A stretch of 64,000 bases of DNA from the NCBI GenBank assembly GCA_019055375.1, contig JAHQIW010007074.1, positions 186,001-250,000 of the forward strand, written 5' to 3'. Position 1 is the stretch's first letter. Each line of letters starts with the position of its first letter. Below the pieces are notes generated by a model. That model ran no database searches. It was not told the origin of the DNA and was given only the letters and a program-made list of their open reading frames with translations. The position numbers and the translations under genes were made by a program. Below, one piece after another: positions 54,820-64,000 of this stretch. Source of the stretch: Parelaphostrongylus tenuis (Eukaryota > Nematoda > Chromadorea > Rhabditida > Metastrongylidae).

Positions 54820-56275
54820 ACTCTACGACAAAATGCAGTTAAATACTAGGAATTTCGAATACTGAATTCTTTACTAATGTTGACAAATCAATACAGTATG
54901 CCACGGCTCATCATCCAAAAATCACGACCGCATGCACCAATATGCGCTTATACCATTGTAAGAAAAAGTAATGTAGTAAAATAAACAAGTCAGTAACTTA
55001 TCAAGAAAACGATCCTACCAAGTAAGAAACGGGAAGCTGCAGCTTACATAAAGAGTTGATGGTCTATCTAGACCTGGTCTATGTCTATGGCTAGTTGTCA
55101 AAGCATTAGGTATAAGCTGGAAAGCAATGCCAGCCCTGGGCTTTTCTATGTTTTTTCTCAAAAAGAAACATTTGCGTAATTATAGTTAATCTCTGTGATA
55201 ATTGTAAATGAAAAACGCATGAGTATCTACAATTAATGTGAAACATTCTGACATTAGATGATTACTTGTTAATTAACGCAAGGAGAATCGCGATGTCAAC
55301 TAGAACAACTGGTGATCATCCAGATCCAACCCATCGGTTCAGACTAATTTCTATCCTATAGATCGTCCATGAACTTTATAACCACCAATATACTGCACTC
55401 AAATCCTCGAAATTGCAACACTCATGCTACCGTTTCCAGTGGAACTAGTGAATGACCCACAAGTTATAACGCTCTTTTCTATGTTATAATATCCGAAAAC
55501 ACAAGAACATTGTAGTAGAATTTATCTGCAAAAATGATCGTCATAATGTTTCGGTTTGTTTTTTTCTAGCTCAGTACAACAATCTGACATAATAGAGCCA
55601 CATTTAGTGTGACTTCCCTGAAAAGGAATTGAAGCATAAGTAATGAAAGTTACAAAGAAAATACCTGTCTATTTCTTCTGTGAAAATCACAATTCATTTC
55701 AGAATTCTATTTTCAGGCGTCGTTTTGTGCTTTAGCTTTTGTATTCCACTTTTTAATCTTCTTATGAAACACTTATTGTATAGCGCAGTTACGCATTCAG
55801 TCACTCTATCAATGCTTGATGAAGTTGAATGCATAAAGCAACCTTCAGGGAGGATCATGTTCTAGAACTCTACTCTATAAGCTTTTTACTGTTGACAAGA
55901 ATAACGAATAGGTGTACAGAGTTTGCTAAGGTATTCTGAGACCCAATGTATTCAAATGAATATCACTTTCCACCTAAGATACAATGCAGAAGATTTCCTA
56001 CTAGTTTCTCATAGTATTGCCAATCCCTGATGAGTGGTAAAAAAAAATGGTCGGCAGGAATTTTTGTGAGAAATAGTAGAACCATGAACAAAACAGTAGG
56101 AACACAAGTAAACTGTTGACCTATTGTAAGTGTTCATGTGAAGAATGGAAATCACAAATTGATGTGAAAATAAGTGTCAAAAATATCAGATGCCATCAAC
56201 AGCCTTATTAATGACATTTACAGCAACCATAATTCCTTTCTATTCGACTGTTTTTGAGACCTCGCTTGAAATTCA
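54820..56275. other. Intergenic, nothing recognised
   Basis: AT-rich; a 61-codon frame at 55680-55865 is not supported. Confidence 0.35.
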
Positions 56276-56278
56276 ATA

Positions 56279-56541
56279 TAATCTGATAGCATACTTCAAG
56301 CCTTTCAGTCTGATATGACACTAGTAAAGCTGGATGTACGTTTCGGTTTCATGTCAAGACTCATCAGTTGCACATGCCTTTTGACCCAACTGATGTTCGA
56401 CGCTGATTCTCTTATATGTAGGGATCTATTGGACCGAAAGGCACGTGCTGCTAGTATGCCTGACATAAAAAGTGAAACTCAATTTTAATAGTCTAAGTAC
56501 CATATAAGGCCTCTGAAAGGCTCAAAATATGCTATCAAGCT
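56279..56541. repeat. F2 foldback element, decayed
   Basis: TAATCTGATAGCATACTTCA and, inverted, GCTTGATAGCATATTTTGAG ends; AGCCTTTCAGTCTGATATGA matches other F2 copies. The right-arm ribozyme is lost. Confidence 0.6.
56325..56375 (-). ncRNA. Hammerhead relic in F2
   Basis: Minus strand: intact CTGATGA (+ strand 56361-56367) and GAAA (56341-56344), but stem II is almost unpaired and stem III is changed. Likely inactive. Confidence 0.45.
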
Positions 56542-56804
56542 ATAACATAATCGAAGTTGACAATATCAAAATGATATTCCCCATTATGGATGCTGCAGAA
56601 AGTCGTTTTTTCTTGATTTACTTATAATTCAAGTTCAATTTGGGACGAATCTTTGCAGCAAATTCGAAATTGCTAATTATCAGACTGCTTTAAAGAAACT
56701 ATGGCTTGAGAGCAACTTTGTGTAGCTATCGCCTTCACAACAATTATTTTGACTATTGCTGTATATGGCTAATGTGTCTTCTATATTCGATTTTTTTAGC
56801 TCAA

Positions 56805-56881
56805 ATGTCTACCCGCATTCGTTTTGACGATGAGATGGATATCCTCAAGCGACTATCAAAGAATTCTCATTTTCCTATAAG
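56805..56881 (+). CDS. Candidate first coding exon after trans-splice site
   Basis: A strong acceptor (TATTCGATTTTTTTAG) lies five bases before ATG. The frame MSTRIRFDDEMDILKRLSKN then SHFPI ends at a GTCAGT donor in phase 2. The charged, stop-poor composition is coding-like. No family recognised and the next exon was not identified. Confidence 0.4.
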
Positions 56882-57984
56882 GTCAGTTATCTTGCTAGTT
56901 TCACCGTTTTGAATCACTCGAGCTTTTCACCGATCAATGGAACAAAAAGGCTGGGCAACATCTACACCGACTGCCTTCATTTCATGTGTGAGCAGATATA
57001 AGCGTTAATATTTCACCTTGTTCATGTGTGGTTACGTGAATTTTGCATCATTGACGTGGCCTAACAGTATTCTGGGGCTACTGTGTTATCAAGAACATTT
57101 CTGAACCTTTTCGTCTTTACTGATTACTCTCCATGGATTTGAGTTTTCTTTTTTATTGTCGCATAGAGCAGCTTCTTGTGGTTATTTTAATTAAAAGAAT
57201 TTTTAAATTTGCCTCAAGATGGAAATCTACTGAGGGCAAAAACGATTGTTGACGTTACACGAATATCGCACGTGTTCAATTGCTCCTAAGACTTCCCGCC
57301 GGGTTAACGAGACTTGGGTGACGACCTGGGGTGGCGGAACGGTATGAAGACTGCAGTTTTTAATCGGTCAATGCAAGGCTGGAATTGGAGACTTGACGGT
57401 CACACAAGCAAGGAGCCGGTTTGCGCACAGGAAATGACTGGCAAGCTGTCTCAAATGCAATTGAGACGTCTTCATCATTAACAATACTCGTATAGCATCA
57501 AGAATAGTTTTGCTCTTAAAACATTTCCATCTTAGAACAAGTTTATAAGCGATATGTATTGTAATAACCGCAATAAGCTGCTTTAAGCAACAGTAACAAG
57601 AATCTTGCATACATAGAAAATAATTAACAACAACGAAAAAGTCCGGAAGTTTCTTGCCAACCGAATATTTTTATTGAACAATAATCAAGTATGCTTCTTT
57701 ATGAGAACTGTAAAAGTGGGAGAAGAGAATCTTTTTCTCTATTGTTCTTGAGCACAATCTTAGCTTGTATTCTATATGAACGTGCTAATTCCGACAACCG
57801 TTTTCAAAAATTCCTGAGATGATTGGGAGACAGAGCCATCTGAAAGTGGTCAACGCCCGACACGTGGTATGAAAATGAATAAGAGTTTTGGTGACATATC
57901 AACAGAGGACCTACGATAAAGATATTATTTGAGGTTAGGCGGCAGAAGTGTGCTCGGATTCACATTGCTTGAACATTTCTTTAT

Positions 57985-58193
57985 TATACCTTTATTTCGA
58001 GTGTTCTATTAAACCACGCTCAAATTTCAGTATATCTCATAATTATTATTTGAGCCAACATGCTATGTGGTCTGGTAATGGGCTCTTGTACAGGCCCGAT
58101 CCACGTTTTCGACCTTACAATCACATCAGTCGGGCAGAACCCGCCGTCTTTCAATCTTTTTAGCCAATTCTTTCGGGAATCCTACTCTACGAA
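57985..58193 (-). repeat. F1 element, inverted copy
   Basis: From ACCTTTATTTCGAGTGTTCT to TTCTTTCGGGAATCCTACTC; minus-strand F1 with ribozyme at 58094-58135. It abuts a plus-strand copy, making an inverted pair. Confidence 0.75.
58094..58135 (-). ncRNA. Hammerhead motif, F1 inverted copy
   Basis: Minus strand: stem I GCCCGA/TCGGGC perfect, core CTGATGT (A9 to U), stem II GATT/GGTC over GTAA, GAAA (58107-58110), then a stem III missing one base. Likely inactive. Confidence 0.6.
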
Positions 58194-58535
58194 CCACATG
58201 ACAAGTTGGCTCAAATAATAATTATGAGATATATTGGATTGAGCGCGGTCTTAATGAAACGCTCAAAATAAAGTTACAATATTGCAAAAATCCCAGCCAA
58301 AGAGAAATCGAGTACAACACTGTATGTTCGGTGGTAATTTCACTTGACTTGCAGTGTAAGTCGCTCGTCTTTGCTACCTCTCTATAGGGAGAGTAGGGGC
58401 TCCTGAGAGTACTTGAAAGACGACGGGTTCTGCCCTACTGACGAGACTGCAAAGTCGAAACATGTGCATCGCGCAGTACAAGAGCCCATTACCAGACCAC
58501 ATGACATGTTGCCTTATTGAATAATTATGAGACAC
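58194..58535 (+). repeat. F1 element, full unit with duplicated end
   Basis: Starts ACCACATGACAAGTTGGCTC and repeats ACCACATGACATGTTGCCTT 302 bases later at 58496, so one full unit plus the start of a second is present in direct orientation. The ribozyme (58432-58474) lies just before the second start. Confidence 0.75.
58432..58474 (+). ncRNA. Hammerhead ribozyme motif, F1
   Basis: Core CTGACGA (58438-58444), perfect stem II GACT/AGTC over GCAA, GAAA (58457-58460), stem III ACA/TG over TG, then CA and CGCGC. Base 16.1 is C and stem I has two mismatches, so it is probably slow or dead. Confidence 0.65.
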
Positions 58536-58724
58536 TTCTTTATTCTCTGTTGGTGCGATTCAAAATGCTACCACAAGGATGTTGAGGTCCGGGGAAAACT
58601 CGCGCTTTTAGTTGTACTTCTGACCCTCAATTGCCTTTCTGGAATCTCACATGCTATCTACAACGCCGACATGGATCTTTGTTTTGATACCTTCTCAGTC
58701 ATGTTTTTACCACAACGGTGCTAA
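58527..58724 (+). other. Open frame with a hydrophobic segment
   Basis: Contains KLALLVVLLTLNCLSGISHA, signal-peptide-like, but no ATG close before it and the frame overlaps the end of an F1 repeat. Unsupported as a gene on present evidence. Confidence 0.2.
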
Positions 58725-58904
58725 AAGCAATCACCAACAGTAAAAATAAGTCGCATCATGACATTGACGTCGTCGTGACATTGACTGCATCTTCAATCTA
58801 AATAGACTGAATGTCTATTTGTATTCCTTGATCATTCTCGCTGACGAGTGATTTCTGATAGTATCGATAAGATTGAAACGCAGCTGGAAAAAAGCAGAGA
58901 AAGG

Positions 58905-58985
58905 GCCTCGGTGGTGCAATGAAACACGTGAACCATCCCAAAAGGGTAGCCGTAAGTTCGAAACACATTTGAGCCTCCGAGTTCA
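58905..58985 (+). repeat. S4 tRNA-like remnant
   Basis: GGGCCTCGGTGGTGCAATGA and CCGTAAGTTCGAAACACATT, degenerate. Confidence 0.4.
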
Positions 58986-59453
58986 GCCCATACTGAAATT
59001 AATTATCGACGAAGTTTAACCTTCGACGAGTTTAGACGTGGCTTAGGCGAGTTTTTGGCTACTAATCAATTGAATAGCATAGTAGGAAGGGTCTGTGATT
59101 GTGTTTGGACTACTTATCAAACCTCATAAACTGAGATGTTTTCTTCTGTGGTCATTAGTTATCGACAAAGTTCAGCATTAACTGGGTGAATTTTTTGCTA
59201 CAAACTGGCTGAAGTCCGCAATAGACAAGGTAAAAGGTGATGGCCAGCCTTTGATGAAAGGAGTTTCAAGCAACAGATTTATTAGATATGACTTCGTATC
59301 ACTTGCCATGGCATGATGTTCGAATTGCCATAACACGAAAGCGGCTGAAAGTTTCTGGTCAAAAATACACACAGTTATTTGATTTGCACAAGTTATACAC
59401 ATTGCGTCACATCGTACATTTTATCTTCAATCCAACGGGTCTCGTTCGTATGA

Positions 59454-59560
59454 ACATGTTTCAAGCCTTTCATGAGGGTTTGATGGCATTTCTAAGTGGT
59501 AGACTTACGCTTCAGCTTTCTCGCAAGCCTCATCAGTACCACATGTCATTTGGAAAATCG
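59454..59560 (-). repeat. F2 element, single arm
   Basis: CATGTTTCAAGCCTTTCATG, GATGGCATTTCTAAG-GG and CATCAGTACCACATGTCA align with the left arm of 46383-46762. Confidence 0.65.
59496..59542 (-). ncRNA. Hammerhead ribozyme motif, F2 variant
   Basis: Minus strand: stem I GTGGTA/TACCAC perfect, core CTGATGA (59530-59536), stem II GCTT/AAGC, GAA then G instead of A at 15.1, which can still wobble-pair with U16.1, a GTAA loop on stem III, and the triplet GUC. A good candidate for residual activity. Confidence 0.65.
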
Positions 59561-60170
59561 TTACTCTCTAAAACACTCTATCAGATTAGAAACCTTCAGC
59601 GAGTTCTTAAAGTAGTTAGTAGATAGGTATTGTTACATGTGCCCAGTAACAACCGCCACAATAGTCGATTTGAAAGGTATAGCTCTCGTTCGCGTGTAAA
59701 CTTTTTTATTACGGTCACAGTGTAGAAGTCACTCATGTTAAGTCTGCTCGTTGAATACAGCTTCAGTGAGGAGGGGTATACAGGTGCTGCTAATGCTGAT
59801 GAGAAGTTGTCCGACAATGATGTGACATTCCAACAATAAAACCAAGTCCATTTAGCACTAATATTCAAAAGCGACTATTTATCAAATTACACATGGAAAG
59901 GATAACGAAGCGTTTCTTTCACCGAGCAGGGACGCGGTTATTATAAGTAGAATTTGCGGAAATACTCTGCTTTTTGCTATTTATAATACCAAATAAAATT
60001 TGCAAAGAAGTTTTATATAAATAATAAATATTAATATATTTGATAATTCAAAAGTCGACTATCTCTAACCTCGGTATGATTGAAGAAATGCAAAACTTCT
60101 CACAACCCTCCTGTTCTCTATTAAAAACTTCCACAAAGTTGATATTTTCCTTCTTTACTGAAAACTCGGT

Positions 60171-60206
60171 GGCTAACGTTTCGATGACAACGCCTTCGTC
60201 GGAGCA
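60171..60206 (-). ncRNA. Hammerhead-like motif, F3 left arm
   Basis: Minus strand: TGCT/AGCC stem I, CCGACGA (U4 changed), GAAACGTT with a two-pair stem III (AC/GT, no loop). Stem II is decayed. Confidence 0.4.
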
Positions 60207-60507
60207 TAGACGTATAGATCATATCATATCTGATTATTCGGGTAATATTATGCAAGCACCAAAAATCTAATAAAAAATAAGCAGTCCAATCTTCCTGGAA
60301 AACCCCACCTTATTTAGTTTTTGAGAGCAGACACCGATCTAATGTTACAGAATTTGAGGAGAATTACAATTTACTAAAAAAATTGTGTCACACCAGATCG
60401 GTGACCGCTCTCAAAAACCAAATAAAGTGGGGTTTTTCAGAATGAGTAGACCGTTGATTTTTTTTATTAGATTTTTGATGATCACATTTGGTATGAACTA
60501 TATGTCA

Positions 60508-60543
60508 GGCTCTGACGAAAGCCTTTCCGCCAAAACGTTAGCC
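60508..60543 (+). ncRNA. Hammerhead-like motif, F3 right arm
   Basis: Stem I GGCT/AGCC perfect, core CTGACGA (60512-60518), AAAA in place of GAAA (60532-60535), ACGT stem III and U before AGCC. The G12 change should inactivate it. The palindromic ACGT stem III fits the small dimer-type hammerheads. Confidence 0.5.
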
Positions 60544-60919
60544 ACCGAGTTTTCAGGAAAGAAAAGAAAATGCCAATCTCGTACAAGTTTCAAATAAAGA
60601 AAAAGACAGCTAGTATACTGAGTTTTTTGTTGTCACCATTGATGAACTCTCAAGAACTGCTTGTTTTAGGCCTGAGAAACCTCGTCCTCTTCGATTTGGC
60701 CGATGACGACAATATAAATGATCGTGCTCAACCTTGAGTCTTCGTATTGAACATGTTAAAATGAAACAGATACATAAAAAGTTGCCGTGTTTTTCGTCAA
60801 AAGACTTTGTGTATCAACCGAAAATTGGCAGCATAGAAGCTTTATTTTATATGCAGTATGTAGCCTTGTATAATTGTGTTTGAACCATTCTAGTGCTTTG
60901 GTATAGGTTTGAAATTCAT

Positions 60920-61090
60920 TTATTTAACCGCCTCTTGAGGTGTTATGGTCTTACAAATACCCAATAATGTGGAGTGCTGTGTAAAAACATTTGCGTCAGC
61001 CGGGATTCGAACCCAGATCTCACTCTTTCCGGAAGCGTATGCTAACCGTGACGTCGCCGACGCTCGCTTCTGCGAAGCACTCCACAATAT
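60920..61090 (-). repeat. S3 SINE
   Basis: Minus strand: CGGTTAGCATACGCTTCCGG, GATCTGGGTTCGAATCCCGG (B box), CTGACGCAAATG and tail ACCTCAAGAGGCGGTTAAAT. Confidence 0.75.
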
Positions 61091-61830
61091 TAAGTATATG
61101 TTTTTACTATGCACATATGGACGGACGTTGGTTTGATCTCGTGTAATAAGCACGTTCAGTCCTTTTCCTTCTAAGCGCACTTAATGCACTGATAAGTCTA
61201 GGATTTGAGTAGGCAAAATATGCATGTAATCATCTCTACGATGTTCAGTGGAGATGACATGACGAGCAGTACAGTCTTTGTGCAATCCTTTTCGATATCA
61301 CTGTTCTGGAGAGAAGATTGAAATGCTTGAGTTCTTGAACATTGCCAGAAGATCTGTAGTCACGAAATCTGAACTGTCACATACTACTGAAAATGCACTC
61401 AGATCGCTTGATCGAATCGGCGTATAGTATGCACGAATGTGAATACGTCAACAAAAGAGTACGAATCTGCCATTTATCTGTGAAAATATGAGTGCCAACG
61501 TCACCCACAATTGACCTTCTCTCAGTGCTTCATATAAGAACACATATGCAATATTGCGGCTAACTGATTATAGAATCGTGGCATAGGGACATGATCTAGT
61601 AAGACTCCCGCCACTGTAAAATTTGTGAAGATTTGGTGCTACGACCTATATCTCATTGTCAAATAGCTTTTCGTTTCTTGAAGAAAAAGTTACTACACAT
61701 ACTTCGCTGTTCTCCTCCAGAATGGTTTTGTGCAGTTACAGATGTCTTACATCCTACACACTTAGACCGTACTTGTGGCTTCGTGAACATTTCCCCACTT
61801 AATTCCCCACAGATTTTATCTTCTTTACAA
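61090..61830. other. Intergenic, nothing recognised
   Basis: No supported coding, repeat or RNA feature seen. Confidence 0.35.
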
Positions 61831-61834
61831 AGGT

Positions 61835-61985
61835 AATCCAACAGGTCTCTTTACAGTCTCAAGGATAGCCAAGCTAAGACACTTCATAAGGCGTTCGTTA
61901 TTAAAGGCAGAAGAATGTTGGTGGTGGCTGGGACTCAACCGTGAGTCGAAGCATCACTAACCACTTGCCACAGGCCCCCATAGTG
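61835..61985 (-). repeat. S2 SINE, head half
   Basis: AGTCTCAAGGATAGCCAAGC body; GGGACTCAACCGTGAGTCG and CACTAACCACTTGCCACAGG are the inverted B-box and A-box regions. Confidence 0.55.
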
Positions 61986-62199
61986 AACATTGATAAGTGA
62001 AAGTATAGAGCAATTAACCAACGATAACATCTGTTGCACACTGCACACAGCGAAAGCATGACGCGAATGTCGCAGCATGTGAGAAGAAAACCGTGCACAA
62101 ACTGCAAGAGAAATCATCGTAATTGTAATAAATTATGTATTTGTACGTATTGGTCTCTTATTTATTTATTACTATACTTAAATTTGAGAGAGAAGGACT

Positions 62200-62450
62200 G
62201 TGACTGAATGGCTAGGGTCTTGGCGTGGACCGCCGCATAGTCAAACCCCTCAGCTCCCAACACTCTTTAGCGATCAATAATGAACGCTCTACGAAACATC
62301 CCCAGGCTGACCATCCTCGAGTTCACAAGGGGACGTGCCTGGCCAGTATTCTACAGCGTACATGGAGATGATGATTCCTCAATCAAGAGATAGACGTGTG
62401 GAGAAGTTTTGAATTCTGGAAGTACGGGGACCCGCACAGCAAAATAGAGT
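62200..62450 (+). repeat. S2-type SINE, plus orientation
   Basis: GGACTGTGACTGAATGGCTA head, and a tail TTCTGGAAGTACGGGGACCC GCACAG typical of S2. The middle differs from other copies. Confidence 0.5.
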
Positions 62451-62564
62451 GTAATACAAACCAAATAAAGAATCAAGGTAAAACTCCGTTATATCCATGT
62501 CCACATTTATATTTATAGATTTTTGTGCATAAGTACAGGCACTTTATTGATCTGTCTTGACAAT

Positions 62565-62770
62565 GTCTTCTTACTGTGAGGATCTTAGTACTTCCAGAAT
62601 TCAATTCGTTTTTTTTTTTGCTTCTTTTTGAGTCTCGTAGAATACTGGTTGAGCGATTCTCTTTGCAATCTTAAAGCTAGCCTGGCTGTAGCGTTCCATA
62701 GAGCGTTGTTGTTGACTGCCGGAGAGAGTTAGGGGATGGAGCTTGACCGCCCGAGCGCAGCAACGAACAA
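62565..62770 (-). repeat. S2 SINE
   Basis: ACTGTGAGGATCTTAGTACT, GTAGAATACTGGTTGAGCGA, CGTTGTTGTTGACTGCCGGA and GAGCTTGACCGCCCGAGCG. It converges with the copy at 62200-62450. Confidence 0.65.
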
Positions 62771-63435
62771 AACAAACGAATAGCGCACTTCTCCGGGCAT
62801 TGCACTTTTTTGGGTCTTTGCGCGTTATCTCTCGTTTTTTCCTAGAACAAAGCTCTTCCCTTAGTATCAATAATCCTTTGACAGCATAAATTCTGGAAAA
62901 TAAAAAAACGTATTTACTTTCTAAAAAGCTTTTGCACAGCGTTTGTAGCAAAAAGAAAAGCTTCGTGTATTCCTTGTGAGGCAGACTTTTTCCTTAAACC
63001 ATAAGCAACAGTTTTATGATGTAGGTTACGACGATTTCAGTGTTGGATTTATCTTTGAAAAGACCGCTTCACTGCAGTGTGGGAAGATAAAACTAAGTTT
63101 CACTAAGGCCCCGCGTACTTAATCGGGTGGGATGTATGAGAGGTCGCGGATCGTAAGCGATACCCATGTGTAGCACAACTTTTCTTATTGAAATTGTGAT
63201 GTTTATTCCGCCATGACAAAAAATCTGGATAAAACGTATAACTCTGATAGAAGATTTCTTCTATACGCTCACACGCTTTTCATGCTTATGTTGAGATTTA
63301 AGTTTATTAGAGGATTATTTGGTGGCAGGAAATGAAAATGAAAAATCTAAGCTCTCAGACGATCCGACAAGGTTTATGTAGATCGCAGTGTAAAAAAAAC
63401 CTAAATATCTCTGGGAGGCGGAAAAAAGTTCTCAG

Positions 63436-63639
63436 ATGACTTACGAAAGCCCGCACGACATCGCCACGACGCGTGTGAACCATAACCTCGAACTCCCTGC
63501 TACAGTGCTCAAGCTTTTTAAGAAACCAAATACATTTCTAAATTCCCTGAGAGCTACGTTGTTTATAGTAATAAGTCAGGAGAAAAGACTTGTGTGGTCA
63601 AATATAAGCGCGATAATAATGAAAGCGCCGCGAGTGTGA
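63436..63639 (+). CDS. Candidate coding exon after trans-splice site
   Basis: AAAGTTCTCAG abuts ATG. The first 26 codons, MTYESPHDIATTRVNHNLEL then PATVLK, have balanced GC at third positions; the remainder is AT-rich. Like flp-21, the start abuts an acceptor. No family recognised. Confidence 0.3.
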   Translation: MTYESPHDIATTRVNHNLELPATVLKLFKKPNTFLNSLRATLFIVISQEKRLVWSNISAIIMKAPRV

Positions 63640-64000
63640 AAATAATTTCTTTGAATACTACAGTGCTATGAAGAGCTTTTTTCAAAAACAAGCATGCACA
63701 GTATTCCCTCGAAATTTGAGTTTCGAGTAATTGCTGTGAATGTTATGAAAGCTTTCATCCAGCGAAAATCTCTCCTTCTTCATTCCGTGCCGTCTAACGG
63801 AAAAGAACCACTTAAACTATGTTTTTGGAAAACGTCGTTTCAACCTCACTTTGAATTTTCTGACATTTTGTAATAAAATTTTCATGCTCAGCAAACTTTC
63901 TTGAGGTGGACAATAGACTGCTATCGTATGGACATAAGTAAAAGTACTTTTCAGTGGAAAGATCGCTCAACTTTCTTTGAAATTTCCATTTTCTCAATAT

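Larger units (their letters stand above)
60128..60595. repeat. F3 foldback element
   Basis: Inverted arms: TTTACTGAAAACTCGGTGGC at left against GCCACCGAGTTTTCAGGAAA at right, and CCCCACCTTATTTAGTTTTT near the centre against AAAAACCAAATAAAGTGGGG. Arms total about 200 bases each around 60360. Confidence 0.8.

Noticed and set aside
59288..59626. 112-codon open frame
   Set aside because: It overlaps the F2 repeat and its ribozyme, has AT-driven composition and no splice or domain support.
1..64000. CRISPR arrays, bacterial operons, rRNA genes
   Set aside because: The DNA is eukaryotic with introns and SINEs; no regularly spaced repeats or rRNA sequence was seen.

Overview
This is AT-rich animal DNA, and every sign points to a parasitic roundworm of the strongylid (clade V) type. 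Genes are split by introns from about 40 bases to 5 kb, splice acceptors are the nematode TTTCAG kind, and two or more start codons sit directly behind an acceptor-like AG, as expected for spliced-leader trans-splicing. One gene encodes a neuropeptide known from nematodes. The species is inferred, not proven. Most of the window is intron or intergenic DNA packed with short non-autonomous repeats.

Two genes are recognised with confidence. At the left edge, seven exons (567-5205, +) encode the greater part of fructose-1,6-bisphosphatase, the gluconeogenic enzyme; its 5' exons lie outside the window. An in-frame TAA at 3634-3636 interrupts it just before conserved substrate-binding residues. In the middle, four exons (20718-27079, +) encode a complete 76-residue precursor of the FMRFamide-like neuropeptide FLP-21, ending in Lys-Arg-GLGPRPLRF-Gly. 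A 5 kb third intron separates the mature peptide from the rest of the precursor. A two-exon small secreted protein (44709-44998, +) is plausible, and about ten further stretches look coding by codon use and splice sites but match no family I recognise.

The mobile fraction includes: (1) at least four families of tRNA-like or tRNA-derived short interspersed elements, called S1-S4 here, two copies with clear target-site duplications; (2) two internally deleted mariner elements of one family (35800-36210 and 43437-44011), one retaining broken transposase sequence; (3) two copies of an LTR-like repeat (about 5330-6412 and 52960-53768), one with an internal minisatellite; (4) microsatellites and local tandem duplications.

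The most interesting system is a set of dispersed foldback or tandem repeats (F1-F4) that share a hammerhead ribozyme architecture: CUGANGA core, 4-bp stem II often capped by a GNRA loop, GAAA, a very short stem III, a cleavage triplet, and a stem I that closes the motif. About a dozen copies occur on both strands. The best, at 46668-46710, keeps every core residue. Stem I and stem II vary between copies with compensating changes. Several copies are inverted dimers with a ribozyme in each arm, and one is a direct repeat unit of about 302 bp with a duplicated end. This is the organisation known for hammerhead-bearing Penelope-like retroelements and retrozyme-like elements, although no reverse transcriptase is visible here.

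Region by region: 1-5205 fructose-bisphosphatase; 5330-6412 LTR-like repeat; 6413-20700 mostly repeats with scattered coding-like exons; 20718-27079 flp-21; 27300-43430 repeats and fragments; 43437-44998 mariner and candidate secreted peptide; 45280-64000 repeats, ribozyme elements and a few candidate exons.
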